Below, one piece after another: positions 1 to 9,889 of a stretch of DNA of 64,000 bases. Source of the stretch: Stenotrophomonas maltophilia (GTDB lineage: Bacteria > Pseudomonadota > Gammaproteobacteria > Xanthomonadales > Xanthomonadaceae). Numbering within the stretch: position 1 is the stretch's first letter; each line of letters begins with the position of its first letter. The DNA lies in assembly GCF_002138415.1 (NCBI RefSeq), contig NZ_CP015612.1:4256001-4320000 (forward strand), written 5' to 3'. The translations under genes were made by a program, and so were the position numbers. The notes under the pieces are model-generated. The model searched no databases and was not told the DNA's origin. It was given only the letters and a program-made list of their open reading frames with translations.

Positions 1-542
1 TCGCCGTAGCCGCGCTCGCGCAGCATGCGCATCTTCTCTTCGTTGTGGCAGTGGCGGGTCGGGCCGACGCCACCCAGCCGCGGACCGACCTCGGTGCCGA
101 TCACCGGCACGTCCTGGTGGGCGACGAAGGCCAGGATCGCCCGTGCCAGCTCCGGCGGCGCGCCGGTGGCGACCACCACGCGGTCGCCCTTGGCGCGATG
201 CGCAGCGAACACCTCCAGCGCCTGCGGCAGCAGCTTGGCGCGCATCTGCGCCTCGTTGCGCAGCACATAGGCGTCGATCACCTTGTTGAAATCGCGCGCC
301 CGGTGCAGGCCGAAACTGCCGATCCACACATAGACCGAAATACCGGCACGACGCGTCGGCAGCATCGCCACCATCGGCCCGGCGATCGGTGTGACCAGCA
401 GCGCCGCCAGCATCCGCAACGGGTTGCGCTTGATCAGCGAGGCGAACAGGTGGGTGCCCGAATCGCCGTCGTAGAGGGTGTGGTCGAAGTCGAAGACCAC
501 CAGCGGCGCATCGTCGCGCGGCGTCGGATAGTGCGTTTTCAT
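1..542 (-). CDS. HAD-family phosphatase (SerB-like), C-terminus beyond window
   Basis: The visible 180 residues form the N-terminal part of a haloacid dehalogenase-type hydrolase. Motif I is [12 protein letters not shown] (DxDxT, about residues 17-28) and motif II is near VVATGAP. The pattern is that of HAD-IB enzymes related to phosphoserine phosphatase; the substrate cannot be read from sequence. A hydrophobic stretch with [18 protein letters not shown] lies around residues 40-60. The start is the ATG at 540-542, which overlaps the trpC stop by four bases (ATGA), so it is probably translated with the trp operon as its last visible gene. The gene runs off the left edge, so motif III and the end are not seen. 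Confidence 0.85.
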   Translation of the reverse strand, partial: MKTHYPTPRDDAPLVVFDFDHTLYDGDSGTHLFASLIKRNPLRMLAALLVTPIAGPMVAMLPTRRAGISVYVWIGSFGLHRARDFNKVIDAYVLRNEAQMRAKLLPQALEVFAAHRAKGDRVVVATGAPPELARAILAFVAHQDVPVIGTEVGPRLGGVGPTRHCHNEEKMRMLRERGYG

Positions 543-1333
543 GCCGCGAAGAATAGCTGACGCAGGCCCTCGCCCGGCTCTTCCACGCGCATGAAGGCCT
601 CGCCCACCAGGAACGAGTGGATGCCGGCGTCGCGCATCAACGCCACGTCCTGCGGGCCGAGGATGCCGCTCTCGGTCACCAGCAGGCGATCACGCGGCAC
701 CGCCTTCTGCATGTCCAGCGTGGTCTGCAGCGACACCTCGAAGGTGCGCAGGTTGCGGTTGTTGATTCCGATCATCGGCGCCGGCACCTGCAGCGCACGC
801 TCCAGCTCGTCGATGTCGTGCACTTCCACCAGTACGTCCATGCCCAGCGACATCGCCAGTTCGGACAGCGTGGCCAGCTGGGTGTCGTCCAGCGCAGCGA
901 CGATCAGCAGGATGCAGTCGGCGCCCAGCACGCGCGCCTCGTACACCTGGTAGGCGTCGATCACGAAGTCCTTGCGCAGCACGGGTAGCGTGCAGGCCTC
1001 GCGGGCCTGCTGCAGGTAGGCGTCGGCGCCCTGGAAGAAGTCCACGTCGGTCAGCACCGACAGGCAGCTGGCACCGCCGAACTCGTAGCTGACGGCGATG
1101 TCGGCCGGGCGGAAATCCGGGCGGATGACGCCCTTGGAGGGGCTGGCCTTCTTCACCTCGGCGATCACCGCCGGGTCGCCGTTGGCCACCGCCGCCTGCA
1201 AGGCGCGCACGAAGCCACGTACCGGCGGGGCACTGGCCAGGGCGGCCTGCAGCTCCTCGAGCGGGCGCTGGGCGCGGCGCTGGGCCACTTCTTCGGCCTT
1301 GCGGGCCAGGATCGTCTGCAGGATGTCGCTCAT
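539..1333 (-). CDS. trpC: Indole-3-glycerol phosphate synthase
   Basis: 264 residues, the normal size for monofunctional TrpC. It closes the indole ring of carboxyphenylamino-deoxyribulose phosphate in cytoplasmic tryptophan synthesis. The TIM-barrel signatures are visible: [15 protein letters not shown] (phosphate and catalytic lysine region), [16 protein letters not shown] and VTESGI. The start is the ATG giving MSDILQTI; the longer frame upstream has no family similarity. It sits 74 bases after trpD and overlaps the HAD gene, as the next-to-last gene of the minus-strand trp operon. TrpF is not fused here and not in the window. Confidence 0.97.
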   Translation of the reverse strand: MSDILQTILARKAEEVAQRRAQRPLEELQAALASAPPVRGFVRALQAAVANGDPAVIAEVKKASPSKGVIRPDFRPADIAVSYEFGGASCLSVLTDVDFFQGADAYLQQAREACTLPVLRKDFVIDAYQVYEARVLGADCILLIVAALDDTQLATLSELAMSLGMDVLVEVHDIDELERALQVPAPMIGINNRNLRTFEVSLQTTLDMQKAVPRDRLLVTESGILGPQDVALMRDAGIHSFLVGEAFMRVEEPGEGLRQLFFAA

Positions 1334-1407
1334 CGTCGTCGGTTCAATGCGGGGGCGGTGAGGACGGCCATTATCGGCCATCGAGGGGTTCAGGCTGAAC
1401 CGCGCGC

Positions 1408-2439
1408 TCAGGCAACCAGCGCGCGGGTGGTCTCCACATACTGCTGCAGGCGCTGACGGGCACTGCCGTTGGCGATGGCGGCACGGGCGCGGGCCAGGCC
1501 GTCGCCGATGTCGCTGGCCACGCCGGCCACGTACAGCGCGGCGCCGGCATTCAGTGCCACGATGTCCAGCGCCGGGCCCGGCTGGTTGTCCAGCACGGCG
1601 CGCAGCATGGCGATGGACTGCTCCGGACCATCCACGCGCAGGTTGCGGCTGGCCGACATGGCGATGCCGAAATCTTCCGGGTGGATCTCGTACTCGCGCA
1701 CCTTGCCGTCGCGCAGCTCGCCCACCAGGGTACCGGCGCCCAGCGAGATCTCGTCCATGTTGTCGCGGCCCCAGACCACCATGGCGCGCTCGGTGCCCAG
1801 CTCGCGCAGCACGCGTGCCTGGATACCCACTAAATCCGGGTGAAACACGCCCATCAGCACCGACGGTGCGCTGGCCGGGTTGGTCAGCGGGCCGAGGATG
1901 TTGAAGATGGTGCGCACGCCCATCTCGCGGCGTACCGGCGCAACGACCTTCATCGACGGGTGATGGATCGGCGCGAACATGAAACCGATGCCGGTCTGCT
2001 CGATTGCCGCGGCCACCTGCGCCGGCTGCAGCTCGATGGCCGCACCCAGTGCTTCCACCGCATCGGCGCTGCCGGACTTGGACGACACGCTGCGGTTGCC
2101 ATGCTTGGCCACGCGCGCACCGGCCGCAGCGGCGACGAACATCGCGCAGGTGGAGATGTTGAAGGTGTGCGAGCCATCGCCGCCGGTGCCGACGATGTCG
2201 ACCAGGTGGGTGGTATCGGCCACCGGCACCGCCAGCGCGAATTCGCGCATCACCGTGGCCGCAGCGGCGATCTCGTCGATGGTTTCCTTCTTCACGCGCA
2301 GGCCGGTGAGGATGGCGGCGGTCATCATCGGCGACACGTCGCCGCGCATGATCTGCCGCATCAGGTCGACCATTTCGTCGAAGAAGATTTCGCGGTGCTC
2401 GATGGTGCGTTGCAGGGCTTCCTGGGGGGAGAAGCTCAT
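1408..2439 (-). CDS. trpD: Anthranilate phosphoribosyltransferase
   Basis: 343 residues, full length for TrpD. It transfers phosphoribose from PRPP to anthranilate. The glycine-rich PRPP site [17 protein letters not shown] and the [21 protein letters not shown] region (anthranilate/PRPP binding) are both intact. The N-terminal helical domain begins [19 protein letters not shown]. It starts 16 bases after trpG, consistent with co-transcription. It is not fused to TrpG, unlike in enteric bacteria. Confidence 0.97.
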   Translation of the reverse strand: MSFSPQEALQRTIEHREIFFDEMVDLMRQIMRGDVSPMMTAAILTGLRVKKETIDEIAAAATVMREFALAVPVADTTHLVDIVGTGGDGSHTFNISTCAMFVAAAAGARVAKHGNRSVSSKSGSADAVEALGAAIELQPAQVAAAIEQTGIGFMFAPIHHPSMKVVAPVRREMGVRTIFNILGPLTNPASAPSVLMGVFHPDLVGIQARVLRELGTERAMVVWGRDNMDEISLGAGTLVGELRDGKVREYEIHPEDFGIAMSASRNLRVDGPEQSIAMLRAVLDNQPGPALDIVALNAGAALYVAGVASDIGDGLARARAAIANGSARQRLQQYVETTRALVA

Positions 2440-2455
2440 GGGAATGCTCCTTGGA

Positions 2456-3043
2456 TCAGGCCGCCGGACGCTGCAGGAAATTGCGCAGCAAAGCGTGGCC
2501 GTGTTCGGTGAGGATGGATTCGGGGTGGAACTGCACGCCCTCCACCGGGAACTGGCGGTGGCGCAGACCCATGATCTCTTCGATCGAGCCGTCGTCGTTC
2601 TCGGTCCAGGCGGTCACTTCCAGCACATCGGGCAGGCTGTTCTTGTCCACCACCAGCGAGTGGTAGCGGGTGGCCTGGTAACGGTCCGGCAGGCCGGCGA
2701 ACACGCCCTTGCCTTGATGGCGGATCGGCGAGGTCTTGCCATGCATGATGTTGCCGGCGCGGATGACCGTACCGCCGTAGACCTGGCCGATGCCCTGGTG
2801 GCCCAGGCACACGCCGAGGATCGGCGTGGTCGGGCCCAGGCGCTCGATCAGCTCAAGCGACACGCCCGCTTCGTTGGGCGTGCACGGGCCGGGCGAGATG
2901 ACGATGCGCTCGGGCTTCTGCGCGACGATCTCGTCCACGCTCATCGCATCGTTGCGCACCACCTTCACCTCGGCGCCCAGCGTCTGCAGGTACTGCACGA
3001 GGTTGTAGGTGAAGCTGTCGTAGTTGTCGATCATCCACAACAT
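2456..3043 (-). CDS. trpG: Anthranilate synthase component II (glutamine amidotransferase)
   Basis: 195 residues. It provides ammonia from glutamine to TrpE for anthranilate formation. The class I amidotransferase nucleophile elbow GVCLGHQ and the His/Glu pair in VQFHPESI are present, and the N-terminus [19 protein letters not shown] is diagnostic for TrpG/PabA. The start at 3043 is two bases from the stop of the SIMPL-domain gene, suggesting translational coupling. PabA-type dual use with folate synthesis is possible, but the trp operon context favours TrpG. Confidence 0.96.
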   Translation of the reverse strand: MLWMIDNYDSFTYNLVQYLQTLGAEVKVVRNDAMSVDEIVAQKPERIVISPGPCTPNEAGVSLELIERLGPTTPILGVCLGHQGIGQVYGGTVIRAGNIMHGKTSPIRHQGKGVFAGLPDRYQATRYHSLVVDKNSLPDVLEVTAWTENDDGSIEEIMGLRHRQFPVEGVQFHPESILTEHGHALLRNFLQRPAA

Positions 3044-3045
3044 GG

Positions 3046-3825
3046 TCAGGTTCCGTCGCTTATCAGGAAAATGGCGTACACGCTTTCGGTGTAGGTGATG
3101 GGGCCGGCTTCGATGGATTCGCGCAGGCGTGAGCCGGTGGTCTCGATCATGTCCATCTGCGCCGCAGGTGACGGCGGCGATGGCGGTGTCACCATGTCGT
3201 CGCTTCTGGGCCAATTGCCCGCCTGCACGCCATAGGCGAAGTTCGGCGCCACATCGGAGATGCTGTACAGCCCGCGCAGCTTCGTGCCGTAGGCATTGGC
3301 AAGGCCCTGCGCGGATTGGCGCGTCGACGCCGCGGCCTCACCCTTGAGTTCCCGGCGCAGCGCCACTTCACCGGAGTACGTCGGTGCCATGCTGCTGACC
3401 TGTACGTTCTCGTTGGCCTTCAGTGCACCCAGCACGTCCTGCATCTGCTTCACGCTGGCGAAGCTGGCGCGCAACTGGCGCGACACCTGGGTACCGATGA
3501 AGACCTGCCGGCTCTGCTCATAGCGGGTTGCCGGGCCGATCCGCAGGTTGTCCGCACGTACGCTGCCTTCCACCGCCTTGTACTGCTTGAACAGCGCCAG
3601 CACGCGGGCGACATTGTCCTGCACGCGGCGGCGCGCGGCGTCGGCATCCATGTCGGTCTCTTCGATGTTCAACTGCAGGCCGAACCGGTCCGGCATCACC
3701 GTGCGGGTGCCCTGCCCCTTCACCAGCAGGTGCGGCTGCGAGGGAATGGTATTGGCCTGCGCCCACGCAGACGGGGCCATCGTGGCCAGCAGTGACGACC
3801 ACAGCAATGCGCTCAGCAGCTTCAT
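3046..3825 (-). CDS. SIMPL-domain (DUF541) periplasmic protein inside the trp operon
   Basis: 259 residues, beginning [25 protein letters not shown], a clear Sec signal peptide with an AxA-like cleavage site near residue 20. The mature part carries the SIMPL/DUF541 pattern: [20 protein letters not shown], a helical [19 protein letters not shown] segment, and [19 protein letters not shown]. Family members are periplasmic or outer-membrane-associated and poorly defined; roles in oxidative stress have been suggested for relatives. It lies between trpE (68 bases upstream) and trpG (2 bases downstream), so it is probably co-transcribed. No link to tryptophan synthesis can be read from the protein itself. 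Confidence 0.85.
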   Translation of the reverse strand: MKLLSALLWSSLLATMAPSAWAQANTIPSQPHLLVKGQGTRTVMPDRFGLQLNIEETDMDADAARRRVQDNVARVLALFKQYKAVEGSVRADNLRIGPATRYEQSRQVFIGTQVSRQLRASFASVKQMQDVLGALKANENVQVSSMAPTYSGEVALRRELKGEAAASTRQSAQGLANAYGTKLRGLYSISDVAPNFAYGVQAGNWPRSDDMVTPPSPPSPAAQMDMIETTGSRLRESIEAGPITYTESVYAIFLISDGT

Positions 3826-3892
3826 GCAGTACTCCTTGTCTTGAACGGGAACAGCGGAAGGTGCCGCGGCGTCGGCCACGGCACGGCAGAAC

Positions 3893-5368
3893 TCACAGGC
3901 CCTTGGCGGCCTGGGCGACGGCGCGGAACAGTGCGCGGCCCTTGTTCATCGTCTCGTCCCATTCCTTGTCCGGGTCCGAGTCGTAGACGATGCCGGCGCC
4001 GGCCTGCACGTACAGGCGGCCGTCCTTGATCACCGCGGTGCGGATCGCGATCGCGGTATCGGCATCGCCGTGCCAACCGATGTAGCCGATGCTGCCGGCG
4101 TAGACATTGCGCTTGATCGGTTCCAGCTCACGGATCACTTCCAGCGCGCGGATCTTCGGCGCACCACTGACCGTGCCGGCCGGGAACGTGGCACGCAGCA
4201 CGTCGGCGTAGCTCAGGCCCGGCTGCAGCTGCCCGGTCACTTCGCTGACGATGTGCATGACGTGGCTGTAGCGTTCGATCACGAACTGCTCGCCCACTTC
4301 CACGGTGCCGGCCTTGGACACGCGACCGGCATCGTTGCGGCCGAGGTCGATCAGCATCAGGTGCTCGGCGCGTTCCTTCGGATCGGCCAGCAGTTCGGCT
4401 TCCAGTGCCAGATCCTGCTCGACGGTGGCGCCGCGCGGACGCGTGCCGGCGATCGGGCGCACCGTCACTTCGCCATCCTGCAAACGCACCAGGATTTCCG
4501 GCGAGGAACCGACCACCTGCAGGTCGCCGACATCCAGGAAATACATGTACGGCGAGGGATTCAATGCACGCAGAGCGCGGTACACATCCACCGGGCGCGC
4601 CTTGAACGGCACGCTCAGGCGCTGGCTCAGCACCACCTGGAAGATGTCGCCGGCGCGGATGTATTCCTTGCTGCGCTGGACCGCATCGACGAAGCCTTCG
4701 CGGGTGAAGCCGGAGACGAAATCGGACTCGTCCAGCACATCGCTGTTGAGCGGTGCGGGATAACCAGCACCCGGCGCGCGCAGCTTGGCGGTCAGTGCAT
4801 CCAGGCGCGCCTGCGCCTGCTCGAAGGCACCGTCGACACGCGGGTCGGCATGCACGATCAGGTACAGCCGGCCCTTGAGGTTGTCGAACACCGCCAGCTC
4901 GTTGGAATCCAGCAGCAGGATGTCTGGCGTGCCCAACTCATCACGGCCGGCGGGCGGGGCCAGGCGCGGTTCGATGTAGCCGATGCACTCGAAGCCGAAC
5001 CAGCCGACCAGGCCACCGGTGAAGCCCGGCAGGCCTTCCAGCTTGGGCACCGAGTGGGCGCTGCGCAGCGCCTCGACTTCGGCGAACGGGTCGGCCACCT
5101 CGCGGGTTTCCACCACCTGGCCGTCTTCGCGCACGGTCAGCGTGTGGCCGTGGAAGGCGTACACGCGGCGCGCCGGCAGGCCGATGATCGAGTAACGACC
5201 AAAGCGCTCGCCGCCTTCGACGGATTCAAACAGGTAGGTATTGGGGCCGTCGGCGAGCTTCAGATAGACCGAAAGCGGCGTGTCCAGGTCGGACAGCACT
5301 TCACGGACGACTGGAATATGGGTGTGGCCTTCAGCGGCCTGCTGCTGAAACTGAGCGTGCGAGTTCAA
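3893..5368 (-). CDS. trpE: Anthranilate synthase component I
   Basis: 491 residues, the usual size. It converts chorismate and ammonia to anthranilate with TrpG. The chorismate-binding signatures are present: PIAGTRPRGATVEQD, LIDLGRNDAGRVSK, HIVSEVTGQL and TVSGAPKIRALEVI. The start is taken as the TTG at 5366-5368 (M-NSHAQFQQ) because GGAAGGAAAG lies just upstream; longer frames have no such site. It is the first gene of the trp operon. About 180 bases separate it from the upstream gene; I saw no clear attenuator there, though a leader peptide was not ruled out. Confidence 0.96.
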   Translation of the reverse strand: MNSHAQFQQQAAEGHTHIPVVREVLSDLDTPLSVYLKLADGPNTYLFESVEGGERFGRYSIIGLPARRVYAFHGHTLTVREDGQVVETREVADPFAEVEALRSAHSVPKLEGLPGFTGGLVGWFGFECIGYIEPRLAPPAGRDELGTPDILLLDSNELAVFDNLKGRLYLIVHADPRVDGAFEQAQARLDALTAKLRAPGAGYPAPLNSDVLDESDFVSGFTREGFVDAVQRSKEYIRAGDIFQVVLSQRLSVPFKARPVDVYRALRALNPSPYMYFLDVGDLQVVGSSPEILVRLQDGEVTVRPIAGTRPRGATVEQDLALEAELLADPKERAEHLMLIDLGRNDAGRVSKAGTVEVGEQFVIERYSHVMHIVSEVTGQLQPGLSYADVLRATFPAGTVSGAPKIRALEVIRELEPIKRNVYAGSIGYIGWHGDADTAIAIRTAVIKDGRLYVQAGAGIVYDSDPDKEWDETMNKGRALFRAVAQAAKGL

Positions 5369-5546
5369 GACGACTTTCCTTCCGGGACACAGCGTTATGG
5401 GGGCGGACGACGGCAACGGGCCACCATCGCCACCAACGGCGTGCGGAAGAAAGGGTATGCGGGGTCGTCAGGCTGGACACCCCTTGACTGTATCGCAGCC
5501 GGGGCGGGAGGGGAACCCCGCCGCGGCGTCGCGGTTCATTCGGCCA

Positions 5547-7904
5547 TTAGCCCATCCGCCGGGCGTTGTCCTGGGCCTCCAGCCCCTGTTGCTGGGCCAG
5601 TCCGGCTGCCGTCGCTTGTTCGCGACCGGTGTTCAGGGCGTCAACCTGCGCCGTGCTCACGGCCAGCGGCTGGGCCATGCCGGCCGCCACGTCCACATGC
5701 GCATGTCGGCGATGGGCCGCCTGCAGATCCGGGGTGTCGACCGCGAATGCCCGCGTGCGGTCGTCACTGAGCAGCACATGGGAGATGGCCTGCAGCCCTT
5801 CGCGCTTGGCCTGCGCAGCCAACGCCCCGGCCAGCTGGTCGCTCTGCAGGTTCGGGATGCGGCCATGTGCCACATCGAGGCCGTGCACGCCGGTCTGCGC
5901 GCCCTTGAACAGATGGAAATCGATGTGCGCCGGATCGTTCAGCACGGGTATCTTCGCGCCCCCCTCCTGCAGCTGCGCATGCGGCCGTCCCAGCAGCTTG
6001 CGCGCGGCCGCCTCCTGGCTGGCGATTGCCGCATCGAGACTGGGGTTCACCGTCTCGCTCATGCCATGCCGGTCCACCGACTCCCCCATGGTCGCGCTGC
6101 CGCGCCCGATCACCCACGACGTCTTGGCCAGGTTGACCAGGTTCTGCGGCAATGCCGGCGTGGGCAGGTGCGTGGCAATGCCCTTGTTGGCCATCGCGCC
6201 CAGCCCGACGGTACCGGCCAGCACGGCCGGCGCCTGCGAGGTCAGCCCGGTGATCTGATGGCCGCTCCAGTTCATGCCCATGTGGAAAGTCGCACCGTAC
6301 ACGGCATAGCCGTTACGCAGCCCATTGGCCACGCCATGCACGCCCTGCTGCAGCTGGCCGCCCAGATGATGGCCGCCGGCGCGGATGCGGCCGGCATCCG
6401 CCGCCGCTTCACGGGTGGCTTCACGGGCCTTGGCCTCGTGTTGATTGCGCGCCGCGTCACCGTGCTCACGCATCTGTCTGGCCATGTCGTCGGCACCGAG
6501 CGCCCCCAGCACGCTGGCCCCGATGTTCCAGCCGTAACTGCCCTTGGCCTGCACGCGGTGGCTGACCGATTCGACCAGCCCCTGCAGCTCGCGACCCTTG
6601 GCAATGACCGTCGCACCGCCTTCGATGCCCACCCGCATGCTCTTGCCACCGTAGTCGACCACGGTGCCGATTCCATTTCCCTGCAGGGTCGACGCACGCT
6701 CGACGGCCACGCCGGACAGGCTCATGCCCCGGCCCGCCAGCGCGCCGACCTGCTCGACATGTTCGCCGGCAACCCGCCCGGCACGCATGCCGCGCGCACC
6801 TGCGATCAGCACCTCGGCCAGCGGGCCACCGTATTCGGCAAGCTGGCTTGGTGCTTCTCGATGGCGGCGGTCCACCACCTTTCCGTTCACTTCGGTCTTG
6901 GCGTCCAGCAACAGTTCCATCCTGCCCGCGGCCACCGGAACATTGCGCAATGCCTCCGCCCCGGATTTCGACGCCAGCTGGTCAACCAGCTGGGCGGTGG
7001 CCGTCTGCGCACCGGCCGGCATCATCTCCTGCAGCTTGCGGGTAACCATCTGCTGCACGCCGGGCTGGCGCAGCAGCTGGCTCGTCTCGCTGGCCAGCAG
7101 GCCAAAGCCCTGCCGGTGATGCTCGTTGAGCCGCTTCAATCCGTTCTGCACATCGTTGAGCACTTCACCCGAGGTCTGGTAGGTGTGCACCGTGTCGCGC
7201 GTATTGAACACCGGCAATCCGTGGGATTTCGCGTAGCGATCGGCGGTGGCCGGATGCAGCCCCGCCGAATTGAAGGTGGTCGCACGTACGCCGGTAACCG
7301 CCGAAGCGGCAGAGGCCATGCCGCCGCCAAGCGAATGACCGGCGAGTTCAAAGTGGGTACCAGAGGTCTTCAAGCGACTCGCCAGTGCCATGGCCCGATC
7401 GTAGTAGTCGCTCTGCATGCCCACGCCCTGGCGTCCGTTGTTGAGGAAATCCTCGCCTCCGGACTCACGCCGCCCGCCTCTCGCCCGGGGATCGATGATT
7501 TCGCCCGTTGATCCCTTGAACACCAGCACCGGCTTGGCGTCATCACCGAACACCCTTTTGTCCGGAATGTAGATCTCTGCGCGGAAACCCGAGTCATTCG
7601 GCCGCATCAGCTTCTTCAGGTCGGCCGCACCCAAGCTGATGCCCGCCGCTTTGAGCGTGTCCGGGTCGGTCACGGCACTGGCTCGCGTCCACCCGACCGG
7701 CGGTTCACCTTTGCCCTTTGCCGAGGCATACACATCACCAGCAAGCGAACCCAGCTCGCGGGCGTGATAGGTCTCGCGCAAGCGCGCCGCCTCGGTGGCA
7801 TGTCCACCTCCCTGCAGTTGCTCGACCAGGTGCTGCTGCGCCTGGACGCTCTTGGCGCGCGCCTGCAACAGGCGTTCCTGCTGCTCGGGATCGTGACCGC
7901 TCAT
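5547..7904 (-). CDS. Putative type IV secretion effector: lipase with C-terminal XVIPCD
   Basis: 785 residues. The N-terminal third has an alpha/beta-hydrolase lipase core: the nucleophile elbow ELAGHSLGGGMAS puts the catalytic Ser near residue 191, followed by FNSAG and FNTRDTVHTYQ as candidate positions for the other catalytic residues. The middle is Gly/Ala-rich and weakly membrane-active in appearance. The last ~130 residues match the Xanthomonadales VirD4-interacting domain (XVIPCD), with LFKGAQTGVHGLD, REGLQAISHVLLSDD, TRAFAVD, AHRRHAHVDVAAG and QPLAVS. Proteins of this layout are delivered by the chromosomal antibacterial T4SS of Stenotrophomonas/Xanthomonas. The start at 7904 is chosen for the GGAG eight bases upstream; an in-frame ATG lies four codons earlier. 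It is divergent from an ankyrin lipoprotein. Target lipid and secretion are inferred. Confidence 0.85.
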   Translation of the reverse strand: MSGHDPEQQERLLQARAKSVQAQQHLVEQLQGGGHATEAARLRETYHARELGSLAGDVYASAKGKGEPPVGWTRASAVTDPDTLKAAGISLGAADLKKLMRPNDSGFRAEIYIPDKRVFGDDAKPVLVFKGSTGEIIDPRARGGRRESGGEDFLNNGRQGVGMQSDYYDRAMALASRLKTSGTHFELAGHSLGGGMASAASAVTGVRATTFNSAGLHPATADRYAKSHGLPVFNTRDTVHTYQTSGEVLNDVQNGLKRLNEHHRQGFGLLASETSQLLRQPGVQQMVTRKLQEMMPAGAQTATAQLVDQLASKSGAEALRNVPVAAGRMELLLDAKTEVNGKVVDRRHREAPSQLAEYGGPLAEVLIAGARGMRAGRVAGEHVEQVGALAGRGMSLSGVAVERASTLQGNGIGTVVDYGGKSMRVGIEGGATVIAKGRELQGLVESVSHRVQAKGSYGWNIGASVLGALGADDMARQMREHGDAARNQHEAKAREATREAAADAGRIRAGGHHLGGQLQQGVHGVANGLRNGYAVYGATFHMGMNWSGHQITGLTSQAPAVLAGTVGLGAMANKGIATHLPTPALPQNLVNLAKTSWVIGRGSATMGESVDRHGMSETVNPSLDAAIASQEAAARKLLGRPHAQLQEGGAKIPVLNDPAHIDFHLFKGAQTGVHGLDVAHGRIPNLQSDQLAGALAAQAKREGLQAISHVLLSDDRTRAFAVDTPDLQAAHRRHAHVDVAAGMAQPLAVSTAQVDALNTGREQATAAGLAQQQGLEAQDNARRMG

Positions 7905-8009
7905 GGCAGACTCCATTGCTCATCAGTGAAGACACGGTCATCCAGGACCTGCTGGAATGACCACGGCCAACGCTATCATCCCCCGAACGCGTCCATGTCA
8001 AGGGATCAC

Positions 8010-8873
8010 ATGCACCGTCACCCTCACAGTTCCTTTACGCCATTTTCCTGCCTGGCGCTGATGCTGCTGATGCTGCTGAGCGCCTGCGCGCGCACGTCTT
8101 CACATGGCGCGGAGCGCTATTTCGAGGGCAAGGCACTTGAACTGGCCATCGCCGCCGAACAGGGTGATGCGGCGACGATCACGCGCCTGATCAAGACCGA
8201 AGGCGTGAACCCCGACAAGGAGTTCTCGAAGCAGGATGGCATTCCGCTCATCGCGTGGCCGTTGCGCGCACAGAACCTGGAAGGCCTGCGCGCGATGCTC
8301 GACAACGGCGCCGACCCGAATGCACGGCGCATTGAAACGCTGGACGGCGAAACGTTCCGCCACAACAACGCCATGGTCTATGCCGCGAAGATGGACGATC
8401 CGCGCTACCTGGCCCTGCTGCTGGATCATGGCGGCGACCCGGACACGCGCACCTCCAATACCGAAACGCTGCTGTTCCAGGCTTTCATTTCCGGCAACCT
8501 GTGGAAGAACATCCAGCTGCTGGTGGAGCGAGGCGCGCACGTCAACGAATCCAACATCGGCCAGGCCGATACCGTTCTCAGCTGGTACACCGGCCGTGGC
8601 GGCTTCGAGCAGGCCTACTGGCTGCTTGAGCATGGTGCGGACCCCACGATTGCATCGCCGTCATCGGCGCAACCGGGCGCGCCCGATCGGATGGCCATGG
8701 TCGAAGCCATCTACTGGGAAATCACCACACCGGACCTGCTGCCCTGGCAGAAGAAGTGCCAGCAGTGGCTGATCGATCACGGCATTGCCCGGCCGCCGCT
8801 GCCGCAGTACATCCGCGAGAAGCGCGAAGCATTCGGGTTCCCGGCGAAGGAGCAGGACATACCGCCGTTGTAG
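8010..8873 (+). CDS. Ankyrin-repeat lipoprotein, candidate immunity protein for the adjacent lipase effector
   Basis: 287 residues. The N-terminus has a hydrophobic stretch ending in LLSAC, a good lipobox, so it should be exported and lipid-anchored facing the periplasm. At least four ankyrin-like units follow: ALELAIAAEQGDAATITRLI, EGLRAMLDNGADPNA, YLALLLDHGGDPDT and NIQLLVERGAHVNES, then AYWLLEHGADPTI. The start at 8010 is preceded by AAGGGATCAC. Its ATG is 105 bases from the start of the divergent lipase effector. T4SS effectors of this group usually have periplasmic lipoprotein immunity partners, which makes that role plausible, but divergent orientation is less usual than an operon. Confidence 0.8.
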   Translation: MHRHPHSSFTPFSCLALMLLMLLSACARTSSHGAERYFEGKALELAIAAEQGDAATITRLIKTEGVNPDKEFSKQDGIPLIAWPLRAQNLEGLRAMLDNGADPNARRIETLDGETFRHNNAMVYAAKMDDPRYLALLLDHGGDPDTRTSNTETLLFQAFISGNLWKNIQLLVERGAHVNESNIGQADTVLSWYTGRGGFEQAYWLLEHGADPTIASPSSAQPGAPDRMAMVEAIYWEITTPDLLPWQKKCQQWLIDHGIARPPLPQYIREKREAFGFPAKEQDIPPL

Positions 8874-8888
8874 GAGTTCCGGTCCGGC

Positions 8889-9824
8889 TCAGCGCGGCTC
8901 GGACAGCAGTGCACAGCCCACGGGCAGGTGCATCCGCACCCTGCCCGGTACGCACGCGATGCGGAACCGGCGCGCCTGTACCGGTTCGCCGTCCAGGTTG
9001 AGCGTCAACGGGCGCTCGGATTCCACCTGCAGCCATGGCAGCCGCGCGCGCGTCGCCAGCTGTTCCAGCGCGGCCTGGGTGCCGGACTTCAGCATCTGGC
9101 CAAGCGTGGCGGTGACTTCACCTTCCAGCTCCGGAAGCACCGTCACGTCCAGCTGCCCATCATCGATCAGCGCCTGCGGGCACAATTGCTGGCCACCACC
9201 GGCCTGGCGGCCATTGCCGATGCCGAGCGCGATGAAGTCGCCTTCCCACGCGAAATCCGGGCCCGACAGGCGCGCGTGGATCGGCTCGATCCGCCCCAGC
9301 TTGGCGATGCCGGTGATCACGTAGGCCAGCCCGCCCAGCATCTTCTTCAAGCCGGCATCGGTCTCCACCGTCACCTGTGTGCCGAAGCCCCCGCTGGCAA
9401 GATTGGCGCACCACCATTGGGTGCCATCGGCGTCCACGCGCAGCAGATCGATGGCATGCGGCGTGGCCTGTCCGATCAGCGCAAAGGCCGCCTTCGGCTC
9501 GGTCGGAATGCCGGCCGCAGTCGCAAAGTCGTTGGCGGTCCCCATCGGGATGAGCGCCAGCGAGGGCAACGCATCTGCCAGCTCCTCACGATGCGCCAGT
9601 GTCTCGGCCACCGCGCTGAGCGTGCCGTCGCCACCGGCGGCCACGATCACGTCCACACCATGATCGATCGCCTCGGCCACGTAGCGTTCGGCGTCACCGT
9701 CTTCCCAGGTCACCCGCACTTCCAGCTGCACGCCCTGCCCGCGCCAGTGGCCGACGGCGTCGCGCAGCTCGTCATTGCCTGCGGATTTTCCGTTGAGGAT
9801 CAGGCGCCAGCGCGGGGTGGTCAT
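8889..9824 (-). CDS. yegS: YegS-type lipid kinase (DAGK catalytic domain)
   Basis: 311 residues. The N-terminal diacylglycerol-kinase fold has [13 protein letters not shown] and the nucleotide loop [18 protein letters not shown], followed by [17 protein letters not shown]. The C-terminal beta-sandwich half contains [21 protein letters not shown] and DLDGEPV-like [14 protein letters not shown]. coli YegS phosphorylates lipids such as phosphatidylglycerol in vitro; the physiological substrate is unknown. Start [10 protein letters not shown] at 9824. It converges on the ankyrin gene with a 15-base gap. Confidence 0.93.
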   Translation of the reverse strand: MTTPRWRLILNGKSAGNDELRDAVGHWRGQGVQLEVRVTWEDGDAERYVAEAIDHGVDVIVAAGGDGTLSAVAETLAHREELADALPSLALIPMGTANDFATAAGIPTEPKAAFALIGQATPHAIDLLRVDADGTQWWCANLASGGFGTQVTVETDAGLKKMLGGLAYVITGIAKLGRIEPIHARLSGPDFAWEGDFIALGIGNGRQAGGGQQLCPQALIDDGQLDVTVLPELEGEVTATLGQMLKSGTQAALEQLATRARLPWLQVESERPLTLNLDGEPVQARRFRIACVPGRVRMHLPVGCALLSEPR

Positions 9825-9889
9825 GCGGTGCTTCCAGGACGGGGGCGCACAGGCTAGCAATGCGCTGTTTGTCCGCGGTGAATGTCACG

